DNA from: Corinectria fuckeliana | Lineage: Eukaryota > Ascomycota > Sordariomycetes > Hypocreales > Nectriaceae | Assembly (NCBI GenBank): GCA_019137255.1 | Contig: WPDH01000087.1 | Coordinates: forward strand, 186,001-250,000 | Length of the DNA stretch: 64,000 nucleotides | Reading direction: 5' to 3' | Shown: positions 11,434 to 21,910 of the stretch, one piece after another | Layout of the letters: the number at the start of each line of letters is the position of its first letter | How positions within the stretch are numbered: the first letter of the stretch is position 1 | Position numbers and translations under genes: made by a program | Notes under the pieces: model-generated | Databases searched by the model: none | What the model saw: the letters and a program-made list of their open reading frames with translations, nothing else | Told to the model about the DNA's origin: nothing

Positions 11434-12514
11434 ATGGTGGCCATTTCCAAAGTCCTAGAGTCAAACCTCCTCGCCCCTTCGGCCTTGCCCAGCGGCCTGG
11501 TCGCCGTCTTCGCAGGCGCTACGGCGGGCATTGGCGAGATGGCTCTCAAATCCTTCACCGAACACACGCGGCAGCCGAGAATCTACTTCATCGGCCGCTC
11601 GCAAGAGGCCGGCGACCGGCTGCAGCGGGAACTCAAGGACCTGAACCCCGAGGGGACGTATCGGTTCGTCAAGACGGACATGAGCCTGTTGAAGAACGTG
11701 GACGACGTGTGCAGGGATATCAAGAGCAAGGAGAAGGCCATCAACGTCTTGTTCATGAGCCAGGGGACGCTTAGGCTTGGTGTTGGTAGGTTGTTGCCAA
11801 TCTGAATCCTCAAACCTCAGTTCGGCTAACGCATGTCCCTTGTGTCAAGATACTGCCGAAGGCTTGCCCTTGGTCACGGCTTTGACGTTCTACTCCCGTA
11901 CACGCCTCACCGCCAACCTCGTACCGCTTATACAGCAGGCGACGTCCATCCGCCGTGTCGTCACCGTCATGGCGGGCACCAAGGAAGGCCCCATCTTCGC
12001 CGACGACATCGCCGGGCGCAACGTCCCCCTGATGGGCGCGCGAGGGCATCTCTGCACCGCCCTCACGCTCTCGCTCGACGCCCTGGCTCGCAAGGCCCCC
12101 GACGTGTCGTTCATCCACAACTTCCCCGGCGCCGTGGACACGAACCTCATCCGGCGCGGGGACGGGATGATCTTGCAGGTTGTCAGGGTCGTAGCCAAGC
12201 TGGCCACGTCCATCATGGGGAAGAGCGTGGCTACGGAGCAGTGCGGCGAGAGACACGCCTGGCTGTGTCTGAGTGGGCGTTATCCTGCCAACCAAGCGGG
12301 AGAGGTACTTCAAGGGGTGGCGTCTGAGACGATTGCCACGGGGGCGGATGGGAAGAAAGGAAGCGGTGTGTATAGCCTCGACTGGGATGGGGAGAGCGCG
12401 TCGGAGACTGTGGTGCAGCTTCTTGATAAGTACCGGGCTGAAGGCATGGTGGACAGGCTTTGGGGACATGTGGAGGAAGAGTTTAAGAGGATCACGGGGA
12501 CAACGGCGGTCTAA
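11434..12514 (+). CDS. Atypical short-chain dehydrogenase/reductase
   Basis: NAD(P)-binding Rossmann protein of the SDR superfamily. Two exons, 11434-11785 and 11850-12514 (intron 11786-11849, GTAGGT...CAAG), 338 residues. The nucleotide-binding glycine motif AGATAGIG is at ~27-34, FIGRS ends the second strand, and HNFPGAVDTNLIR matches the PG-containing loop after the active-site helix. Where classical members have NNAG there is MSQG, and the catalytic YxxxK is not present: the equivalent stretch reads GARGHLCTALTL. Such variants are common in fungal genomes, sometimes in secondary-metabolite clusters, and their substrates are unknown. The protein may be a reductase with a shifted active site or catalytically inactive; the sequence cannot decide. 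Confidence 0.8.
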
Positions 12515-12858
12515 GGAGAATTGAGCCTTGAGTATAAGAGGAGTTGGCTGGAGTATAGGTTTGGGTGTTTGACGGCAATGCGCAAGTTAGTTAGTGGTTT
12601 AAGATGGCCTCGATTTCCTGTCATAGTCGTTGAATAGTTGATCATATTTCACTTGAGGAGTCTGACACATTGGGAAGGGTTGCGAAGGATTGGTTTAATG
12701 TTGTGGGGGCGAGGTGATTGGTAATTGCATGCCGCCATACATCCCCTCTTCTATCGTGAAGCTATTAGTAAAGCAAAACTGGCAACAATCATCAACTACT
12801 CAACGCCTCGTACAAGCCATTGTCCTTGCTTCCATATACGACTATTTGTTCCAGAACC
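12515..12858. other. short intergenic region
   Basis: 344 bp between the dehydrogenase stop and the HD-domain gene start; holds the 3' UTR of one and the promoter of the other. No coding signal. Confidence 0.4.
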
Positions 12859-13548
12859 ATGTCGGAACAGCAACCCTTCACCCCGCTGCCGCAAGACGTC
12901 CTCGGCCTCATCCCACGGGGTGACGTCTCTTCAAAGGCCCTGGCGTTGGCCCGCGATGCCCTCCCCGAGCCCATCTTCAACCACAGCCTCCGCGTCTTCC
13001 TGCTCGCCAAGTGGGTGGCTGAGAAGGAGCAAAGCGAGTGGCTAGACGAGTCTCGACTGCCCTTGCTTTTCGTCGCCGCAGTGTGCCACGACATCGGAGC
13101 CAGCGACCTCTACAACGGCAAGCAGCGCTTCGAGGTTGAAGGGGCCGACGCCGCCAAAGCCCATCTCCTCGCGCACGGGGCGTCCGAGTGCGACGGCCAC
13201 GACGTCTGGACAGCCATTGCGCTGCACTCGAGCGCCGGCATCGCCGAACGCATCAGCTCGCTCTCGCGGCTCATCCGCTTGGCGGTCAAGAGCGACTTCT
13301 CGGCGGGATACTGCGACCAGCTCGGGGCGGCAGGCTACGCAGCTCGGCTCGAGAGGCTTCTGCCCCGGCTGGACGTCGAGAAGGCTCTGGGAGACGCCGT
13401 GGTCAAGCAGGCCGCGAAGATCCCCGGGCACATTGACCGCTTGACCTGGCCGAACTCGGAGAAGCACCCGAGTGCAAGCTGGCCGGGGATTCTGCTTCGG
13501 GCACACCTCGAGAACCCTGGGCACGACGGCATCAACCCGGCCTTTTAG
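12859..13548 (+). CDS. HD-domain hydrolase, cyanamide-hydratase-like
   Basis: Single-exon protein of 229 residues. Metal-binding HD signature: NHSLRVF (His42) and VCHDIG (His77-Asp78), followed by a helical segment DVWTAIALHSSAGIAERIS and an Asp in KSDF that can complete the metal site. The LPEPIFNHSLRVF start of the domain and the overall length resemble fungal cyanamide hydratases and related small HD proteins, but that family contains many proteins of unknown substrate. ATG at 12859 is the first in frame, in a good context (ACCATGTC). It lies just downstream of the dehydrogenase in the same direction; a functional link is only a guess. Confidence 0.75.
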   Translation: MSEQQPFTPLPQDVLGLIPRGDVSSKALALARDALPEPIFNHSLRVFLLAKWVAEKEQSEWLDESRLPLLFVAAVCHDIGASDLYNGKQRFEVEGADAAKAHLLAHGASECDGHDVWTAIALHSSAGIAERISSLSRLIRLAVKSDFSAGYCDQLGAAGYAARLERLLPRLDVEKALGDAVVKQAAKIPGHIDRLTWPNSEKHPSASWPGILLRAHLENPGHDGINPAF

Positions 13549-16500
13549 CTGCATGGTATTCCAAGGAGGGGGGATTCGAAGACGCATTATGGATGGTGTT
13601 CATTTAGCGGCGGAGTGACGCTTGTCGAGAACCCATGTGGCTATATAGTTCTCCTTATCAATAACACGGAGCATATATCTATGGGCTACCGAACTTGGCA
13701 TCCACCTCCGAGTGAATCTCGGCATGTGAGCGCACAACTAAGCTTAATTGGGATCTCCGAATGACCTGGCGACTTAGTTGACGCCACATAATGCTGTGTT
13801 CACGTAGCATCATCGGAGGATTAAGTGGTTGCAGCTCTTGGCATTGCCCGACCCAAGATCTAGACAATCTGCAGAGATGACGCAGTGACTTCTGTACGCA
13901 TACAGAATGCAGGTACCATCTCAGCTACCACCTATTCTGTGTCTCAGAATACCACCAAATGGACAGTCGTGCAGCATGCAGTATGCAACACAGCCATTAG
14001 ACAGGTGGCTCAATTCCCATCATGGCTTTCTTGGCGGTGTTTCTATCACCCCTAGGGTGGGAGAGCAAACCATCCCATCGTTTCACTCGTAAAAAGCCGA
14101 CTCTCAATCAACGCTGCATTCTGTTTCCTCGAGTCATCCAGCGATTGCATGTCTTGGGAGTCGCATGACTATCACTTTGATTAAAAGAATGTCCTCGATT
14201 AGACACAGGGCTTCCGGTCGTTTGCATCACGAGACGTAAACGTATGAGATCAAAGCCCCAGTATCCATGCTCTTCAATTTCACTACGATCGATCAAAGCA
14301 AAGCTGTTTATATCTACCTAGGTAACTATAAGTATGGCTTCTACGAAATGAAAGCTTCATGCCTACCAACGATGTGTCAGAAGACTAAAGGAACATGCTA
14401 GTTTGTCGGTGGTAGGCTCACTTCAGCGTGAACACACCGGCCCAGACAACAACACTTACCCTGAAGGTTAGAAAATTGTATTTGGAACGGGAATTGTAGC
14501 CTTTCTAGAGGGGGAAATCGCAACAAGGGAAATATTAGTAAAGGGACCAAAAGATTGCGCTTTCAACGGTCATGAAAATAAGGTACCAAGGAAAGAGGCT
14601 GCTGCGACAGCTTGGTCAGTCAAGTCAAAGGGACAAAATGAGTGTGGGCAAAATAAGCATATCAATCCAATAGAAGAGAAGAAGCATGCCATTCCAGCTA
14701 AGCTGGGCAGGCGGCTGCTTTAAGTAGGCAGCCTAGCTGATCGCTGACCCCTACTGTCATTATACCCCGGAAGTCCGTAACCACCAATAAACTAGTATTT
14801 CTATCACATCGTACAAAGGATCAACAATAAGGTCGTTTCACAACTAAGCTCCATCCACCATACATTCAAGTTATTTTAGCAGGAACTCGGCCTTTGCTCG
14901 AACCAAATTAATGGAAGGCGCCTGCCACTCAGAGTTTAACGCTGTTGATCATGGCTGAGATATTGAAGGAGAAACTACAAACTATTACCTACCGCCAACG
15001 TCTCCATGGCAATTCTAGACTGGTTTGCCCCAATAAGTTTCGGCTTCATACTTGTAGATCCAGTGGCTATCCTCATCGTGCGTTGGACATATCCCTACTC
15101 AGGGAGATGCCCAGTTTCACCAGGCTAGAGAGGGTATCATGCAGAAGCGTTGGGGTCAGGTCCATTTTTTTCCTGGAGCTGTCCTACCACGTCGCTCGTA
15201 CCAGATTATGTTCGACCTACCCCGATGGTGTCTTATTCTGTGTTCTGGTGACCCGAGTCGACACATAGCTAACGCTTAGGTTTCCTTAGATAAGTAAAAA
15301 TGAGACTCGAGCTTTAATAGGTATAGTTGATCCTATTCCTATACAAAGTTTGCGTGATAATGTCTCGCTAGGATGGTTTATAGCCGGTCTGGACTGTTGA
15401 ATATGCTTCTTATCATTAGGGATATAGGAACAAAACTACTACATTGAAGATGCTAAGAGCCGAAGAGAGAAGCTTGATGGTTTTAATCAGATCATGCATT
15501 GACTGCCCCTTATGATAGTAAGGTCGGCTCAACTTAGGTAGCTATACTAGACTTGAGTTTGTTAGTTCTCGTGAAGGGGCACACATGGAGCATGTATTGA
15601 ACGGAAGTGACACTTAGTCTACACATCAGCACGATTCAGTTCAAAATGTGTCATATTTCGTACCGAACCACTGCTGACCCCGTGTTATACACCAGCTTGT
15701 GCCAATAATGGTAAGACAGTCCCGCGTGATGCCAAAAGTGGGAAAGGTTAAGTGCGCAGTTGTTCGGGTTCTCATGTTATTGAGAGGATGCAAATACTCA
15801 GACACGCTCCAAAGCTTATGCAAGGTCATGTATACAATGCCGGGGCACCCTAGGGACGATGGCTCCGAGGGAAAACAAGGACAAAGTCGCCCGTCTTAGG
15901 TTCTCGCTATCCAATAGAGTATCATAAGGCATCAAGGAAAGCCCAAGCTACTACGTAAGTGAGGTGATATTTTAGTTTACCAGGGTTATCCCTCAACACT
16001 GTGAGACATAATACAACGGCAATTTACACTTGGCCCGGATGTACACGGCCATTTGCCTCGGATTCCGCCAGCAAACCGAGCGCACGGCAGATGCTCATCG
16101 CGAGTCTATACCCATCGGCATGTGCGGATCGACGTCATCCGTGCAAGACCTCGTGATGACCGGAGCCCAACAACTCCGGTCCGGGTCCCCGTGGAGGGGC
16201 AGGTCTTTCCAGAGATTGATAAGCTGTGGCGCAACCGCACCAATGCTTCAAGCTTGACACGGTTTCCCTGGTTATTCGTGACCCTTCGAAGATGACTCCC
16301 ACTTACACCCGGCAGCCGGAGTTAACTATGGAACACGGCCTCCGGACCAAGGCGGTGCTCCCTCCTGTCTTCCCAGCTTTCCCCAGGCTTCCATGCTAGG
16401 ATAGCCTTACTAACCCCGGAACGAAGGCTCACGCCGCTTACTTCATGTTGGGAAGATTTGCTTACCACAGACCTAAACACACAAGGCATGCTGACGACGT

Positions 16501-16730
16501 CAAGCTTCCCGGGTGACCGAGACAGCCGCGTCCGGGCCTTCGTCCGAACATCCGTCCTACCTCGACCGGAACGACTATGAAACATGCTGTCTCGCAAATG
16601 ACGGGCCAAACAAACACTACTGTAATGTACGTGCATAGTGCAACCCCTGGAATCCCCACGTTTGCCACATTCCAAGCGCGTGAGGTCATTATTCTCGTTT
16701 ATTTTAGTTTTTCCGCCTCTACCCCCTGGT

Positions 16731-16747
16731 GCTGCTGCTGCTGCTGC
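16731..16747 (+). repeat. (CTG)n microsatellite
   Basis: Six GCT/CTG units in a non-coding region. Confidence 0.8.
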
Positions 16748-17210
16748 GCCTTGTTTGCTTCCCAAGGGAAGAAGCCAGCCCCCCTCCACGTGGATGATGG
16801 ATCGGCAGGGGGGTGCTGATGGCGTGGGAACATTTCTCGCTTCTAAGGCAGGGGGGGAGAAGGAGAAGAGGTTTTGTGTTTGAAATCAATCTTGTCACGC
16901 GGGTAGTCCCTCGCGCGGAGCTTCCCATCGACAATCTCCGCTGTGTTTTTTTTTTTCGTTTGCGCCCGCTTAGTTGCGACGAGCTCGAGACATGTTTCCA
17001 CGAGAGGCGAGATGAGATGATGGGACCCAATGGATCAGAGCGGTGATTTCCGTCGACGTGGCACCCGGAAGATGAAGAAGAAGTGCCGGTCAGTGCGGCG
17101 GCCGCTGAGGGCATTCAGCCCTGTTTGTTGTTTCGCTGCAACGTCGTAGGCGGCGACGGCTGGCTGTGGCTTCTATTTTCTTCTAGCTCGTGAAGCTTGG
17201 GGCTGGGGCT

Positions 17211-17222
17211 GGGGGGGGGGGG
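17211..17222 (+). repeat. poly-G run
   Basis: Twelve consecutive G preceded by GGGGCTGGGGCT; could form a quadruplex. Confidence 0.7.
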
Positions 17223-18028
17223 TTAATTTGTCGTCAGGGACCAGGGCTCGGCCGCTTATTAGGCTGGGCGATGAGTTGCGACGAAAAGAAGGGTTCGGGC
17301 AAGCCAGAGTGGACCGTGGAGCTAGCTCACCGGGGGGGAGGGGGCCACCAAGAAAGCACGGGAAATATGTTGGTGTTGCTTTTTATATTTCGCCTTCAGT
17401 GTCGTAATATGGGGTACTTACGTGCAGCATCGTGAAGTGAAGAAGTGGAGGCTGACCGAGTGGGCTTTTTCAGGTGACTGGTTGGGCGAGAGAGGGGCAT
17501 GGGGCATGCACGAGAAATACGAGGCTGTAGGTATGTAGAGATGATAGAGTAATCGTATTTTCTTTTTCTTTAGCCATGGCCAGGTTGCCTAAGGCACGGT
17601 AGAGAGGGTAGTAGTAGACAGGATGCGTAAAGGGAATGCCTTCCTTAAGGCAAGGGTTTTTAGTAGATGATAAGTATGTAAGTTATGAAAATCCCATGCG
17701 TAGAAACCATAAGGCATATCCCATATTCCTCCCGCTTTTCACAACAAGTTCCGTGTTGCCCAAGTCCGAAGCCGAATAGACACTTAAACGCCAAGTACAG
17801 TAGAAGAGACCTAGTCCCGTCGATGGGGAAACACCCATGTATACCAATCCAAGCCAGTAAGAGTAAAGTCCGATGTAGTTAAGGATAGATGTGAAATGAA
17901 GCAAGTGTTGGGTATCGAAGAATTCATAAGGACATGGAATAAGAAAGAACAAGAACAAAGAGGTGGAGAGTGGTAGAGAAGATGTTCATAGTAGAGACAA
18001 GGGTGCGGGTTGATGGGACGGCGACTGT

Positions 18029-18874
18029 TTAGCAGCTCGCCCGCTCAGTGGGACGAGCAGTGCCGTTCATCTCTTCAGCGTGGAAGACAATGCCCCGTCG
18101 CTTCCACCCGCCGCGGCGGATGAAGTTGTCGACCGTGTCCATTGACCGCATGGGCGGGCGTTTTTGGGCCGCGGGCCGGCTGTAGGTGATGTTGAGGCTG
18201 AGGGTTTGGAGGGCGGCGGCGCGGGCCGAGTTGCGGCGGGAGACACGGCTGGACAGACGCCGCATCTCGAGGACGTCTTCGTCGTCGGTGTCGTCGATGG
18301 CGGCTTCGTCCTCCTCCTCATCATCGTCGTCGGAGGCATCTTCGTCCTGGGTCACCTCGAAATCGAGGGTCTGGACGGTGGACTCGGACCAGCGAGAGAG
18401 AGGCACGGGGGGGCGCTTGGCGAGGGCGGCGAAGAAGTAGTCCCGGGATTCTGGCCTGTCGTGGCCGAAATCACCCAGCGGTGTTGAAGGCGTGGGAGTG
18501 GCCATGTCGGTGGATTGTTGCTCAGCAACGCGTTGCGCCATGGCGTAGTTCTCGACATCCTCTTCCTCCTCGTCGAAGACGGGCACCGCGGTAGTGTCCT
18601 TGAAGGCGCGCTCGAACAGCCGGGGCGGGGCATGGAAGGCCGGGTTGAGGTTGAGAGGGTTGAGGTTGAGAGGGCTCGTGTCCGGGCGAGTGGAGACGAG
18701 AGTCGGCGTCTGGGCGGTGGGAGTGGCCACGGGCGTGGAGGAGTCTGATGAGGATAGAGAGCAGCCGGAGGAGAGCGAAGAGCCGGAGAAGGAGACCTTG
18801 CGGATGTGGAGGTCGCGGGGGCGGCGGGTGCTGGACTTTCGTCGCTGGCCGAAGCCGTGGCCCAACACATGCAT
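18029..18874 (-). CDS. Conserved-looking fungal protein of unknown function, acidic centre and basic C-terminal block
   Basis: Single-exon reading frame, 281 residues from the first ATG (MHVLGHGFGQRR). Parts seen: a basic start (RRKSSTRRPRDLHIRKVSFSG); Ser/Thr/Pro-rich disordered segment with an internal repeat PLNLNPLNLNP; a strongly acidic run (~190-220, mainly Asp/Glu); and a C-terminal block RSMDTVDNFIRRGGWKRRG that looks like a conserved motif. There is no membrane segment or known catalytic motif. Composition suggests a nuclear or regulatory, largely disordered protein, but this is inference. The upstream region is unusually long and C/T-rich, as often seen for regulated fungal genes. 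I do not recognise the family. Confidence 0.65.
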   Translation of the reverse strand: MHVLGHGFGQRRKSSTRRPRDLHIRKVSFSGSSLSSGCSLSSSDSSTPVATPTAQTPTLVSTRPDTSPLNLNPLNLNPAFHAPPRLFERAFKDTTAVPVFDEEEEDVENYAMAQRVAEQQSTDMATPTPSTPLGDFGHDRPESRDYFFAALAKRPPVPLSRWSESTVQTLDFEVTQDEDASDDDDEEEDEAAIDDTDDEDVLEMRRLSSRVSRRNSARAAALQTLSLNITYSRPAAQKRPPMRSMDTVDNFIRRGGWKRRGIVFHAEEMNGTARPTERASC

Positions 18875-19582
18875 TGTGGGAGAGATGTGTTTGGGTAGTT
18901 GGGGCAGTAGGTTTGTTCGGGTCAAGTTATTGGGACTGGGGCGTTGTTCAGTTATGGGTTGGTTGCGGTGGTGGCGGCTCGGTCGTACTCCGTGGGCGAG
19001 AGGTACAGGTGGGCGTGTAAGAGAGGAGGGAGCAGGCGAAAGAGTCGAGTATTAGATTAAAGGTGAAAGATCAACCGGTGATGCTTCACAGTTGTAGTAG
19101 TTGGAGTAGTGGTTTGAGAGGACAAGCAGGACGAGGCTAGCCAAGGCATCGGGGCATCGCAACTCTATAAATAAAAGCCCCGAGAAGCGATGCGAGCGAA
19201 GGCGAAAGTGGACGTCACCGACCGTCACAGCCGAGCAGCGAGCAGCGAGCAGCAAGGCAGGCCGCTACGTAGGACGTGCAGGGGTACATGCGGACGCGGT
19301 ACCTGGGCCAAGGCATGTATCGATTTCGGCGTGTGGGCATCCCGGTGCCAGACCAAGACACACGCAATGTACATTCATGGTCTAGTGGTGGGCTTTCTGG
19401 GCTTTCGTATCTCCACCCACACGCCCATCTGCTCACGACGCGCATCACTCGCAGGCCCCCGACGGATGATCCCTGTCCGCCTGGGAAAACCCCTGCGGGC
19501 GGGTGGGCACAGGGGTGGGAAACAAGACGAAGAGGACGAAGCAGAAGAGAATGACCAGAGAAGCAAGAGGACAGGACATACA

Positions 19583-19627
19583 TAGGCCTAGGTAGGTAGG
19601 CCTAGATCAGATCTGTATGTAGGCCTA
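19583..19627. repeat. three copies of the palindrome TAGGCCTA
   Basis: TAGGCCTA occurs at 19583, 19597 and 19620 within 45 bp, interleaved with GGTAGGTAGG and AGATCAGATCT. Could be a clustered binding site or simple-sequence drift. Confidence 0.6.
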
Positions 19628-20537
19628 AGCAATCCGCAGCTGGATTCATGGGAATCCCCCTCGACACAGTAGATCCATGACGCTGGAATCTCGCAGTCTC
19701 TCGCTCTCTCACTCTCCCACTCTCTCACGCTACTTTCACGCTCATCCGTCACTCTCTCACGGGAGAGAGGGGCAGTTCAGTCACTCAGTCACGGGCCGGC
19801 TCTCCCCACCCCCCTCGATCCACCCTGGCTTGGCTTGGCTCGGCTCGGCTTGTTGGCCTGCTGCCAGAGTTGAACAGTTCAAGAGGCGGAGATGGAGACG
19901 AGATGGGACGAGAGGCTGATGACAAAAAGCAAAAAGGTACATCGAGGTACCTGGGACGGCGGCTGTAACCGTCATCGTCCAGATTCACTTGGCCTCAACC
20001 TCTCAGCACCTCCACCCGCGAGACTAGCCCAGAGAGGGAGAGGGAGAGAGAGAGAGACATGCACTTATCGCCAGTAACGTTATTCGTACAGATTGCTGCT
20101 GCCAGAGACTCAACAAAGCCCACCACCGTCTGTGCGTTTCATCTGTCTCGTGCCCGTTCCTGAGGTTCTCGCCAGAAAAGAAGAAGAAAAAAGAAAGAAA
20201 AACCCATGGTGTGTAATCCGTTCCTGGCCCTCACCGACCTGTGTCTCGCCTTTGTCTCTCGTGCCTGGGCTCCTCCCGCGCGCGCAAGCCACGCCAAGTG
20301 ACTCTCCCGGCCCGGCCTTGGGGGCTTCTGAGGTGAGCCGGAGAGCGAGAGCGTCCTGTGTGTCTTTGCTGTGTTTCGTGTTGTTTTGCCCCCTCCCATC
20401 CACGGGGTTCGCCCCGGACGACGACGATGCGTTGTCCCTAATATGTAATTGCCATTTTCATCTAGGCATGGATATCACCATGCTGCATTCCCTAGCAACC
20501 AGGCCTCTTCAGCCAACCATCTCTATCGCGAATGCTT

Positions 20538-20580
20538 TTTCTTTTTTCCTTTTTCTTTTTTTTCTCTTCTTTTCTTTTCA
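20538..20580 (+). repeat. polypyrimidine tract
   Basis: Nearly uninterrupted T/C stretch, typical of fungal promoters and leaders. Confidence 0.6.
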
Positions 20581-21607
20581 ATCCATTGATCCCCATTCCC
20601 TACCATATTGCATTTACATGCCAGATCCCTGCGTCCGGGGTCAGGTAGTTCAGTCAGTCACGATGGAACAGAGTGGGGGGAGTCAGCACCGGATGGGGGA
20701 AAATGCGATATGATTATTGCCCAACCCGAAGAGAAACAATAAAAAGCAAAACCGGCAAGGGGCCAGCCTTGGAGATTCTGGTCCAGAACGCTGGCGTGTT
20801 GCGTGTGATGGCGGGTGCAGCAGTGTCTCGCCTGAGCGCGAGCGTGAGCGTGAGCGTGAGCGCGAGCATTGAGTGCGTGCGTTTCCCATCTGAGAGAGAC
20901 GAGGCGGCGGATCGTCACTTTTTCCTTTTTTTTCTTCCAACTAGTTGACTAATTGGGGAAGGGAGGAGGAGGGACCTGACGAGCCTTGTTTCAGTTGATT
21001 GGGCATCCGTCCTCAGCCTGATGAATATCGAAACCGTGCACATTTGCTCGACAGCGCACGAGGCATCACCACGGTGAAAGTACGACCAAACGGAACAAAC
21101 AAGACGGCACGACATCTCAGACCCGGGCCTCGAAACATGGCCCCATTCTGCGCTGTGCAATGGCAGCACGCCCGTGCCTGTATCAGAGAAGCCTAGGATC
21201 TCGGGAGATTTCGTTGGTGGCGAATGGCGATGGCTGGTGCATCCAATGTTTTCCCTCTCCGTTGAGCCCGTTCCTGTTGGACTTGGCTGTCTGCGTGTGC
21301 CTGCTCTGGTGCCTGTTGAGCCGTTACTGTGCCTGACCCAGTCCTACGGATCTATCCAGGCCTACCTACTTAGGTACGAATACAATAGAGTAAGCCAGTA
21401 AGCCCTGGTCCAGGCTTCTTCGACGTCACCGCCACCCACCCTGTGCCTTGCCTTCAGCCTCAACCTCCGGATTCCCGCAACTCCGACCCCCCAGTCCTCC
21501 CTTGGCTTATTCCTTCAGATATTCACCCGAAATGCTTCCTTTTTTTCGGCCACTATGGCTCATTCACGATGCGCTCGGTTTTAACCTCCTCCCCGCCAGC
21601 AATGTTT

Positions 21608-21673
21608 CCCCCCCCCCCCCCCCCCCCNNAACCCCCCCCCCCCCGCAAAGTTTCCCCCCCCCCCCCCCCCCCC
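21608..21673 (+). repeat. poly-C runs with unresolved bases
   Basis: Three long C homopolymers (21608-21627, 21632-21644, 21654-21673) separated by short spacers; two bases at 21628-21629 are N. Probably sequencing or assembly uncertainty inside a real C-rich tract. Confidence 0.8.
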
Positions 21674-21890
21674 TCCCAAAAAAGCCCCTACGCTGACTGT
21701 TCGGTTTTACTCCTTTCTCCCTTGCGTTGGGGGGAAAACCGCACCACGGGAACGAACCAATGCAAGCCATCCCAACCTTCCCGGCGCAGCGGCGAACAAT
21801 GGACACCGGCGCAGCGGCCGCCAAGCCCTGCTCGGAAGTGGAGAACGAGTAGCCTCGTGATGCCTTTTCTTGCCTGTGTTGCAGTTTGAG

Positions 21891-21910
21891 TGTGTGTGTG
21901 TGTGCGTGTG
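21891..21910 (+). repeat. (TG)n microsatellite
   Basis: TG dinucleotide run with a single C interruption. Confidence 0.75.

Larger units (their letters stand above)
13549..18028. other. 4.5 kb region without a convincing gene
   Basis: From about 13.6 to 16.0 kb the DNA is more AT-rich than the gene-bearing parts and every frame is short. From 16.3 kb onward it is GC-rich with simple repeats: (CTG)6 and a 12-base G run. The last few hundred bases must be the 3' UTR of the hypothetical gene. A decayed, unrecognised repeat cannot be excluded. Confidence 0.5.

Noticed and set aside
11810..12469. 219-codon minus-strand frame opposite the dehydrogenase
   Set aside because: Shadow of a GC-rich coding exon; composition rich in Arg/His/Gly without motifs.
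19164..19174. CTATAAATAAAAG as a plus-strand TATA box
   Set aside because: No plus-strand gene follows; nearby GCATCG/CGATGC inverted repeat suggests chance or other structure.
20093..20713. 206-codon plus-strand frame in the gene desert
   Set aside because: Built from polypyrimidine tract (FFLFLFFLFF-like) and GC-rich simple sequence; no domain.
21443..21889. 148-codon frame with poly-Pro
   Set aside because: Crosses poly-C runs and unresolved bases; an artefact of homopolymers.
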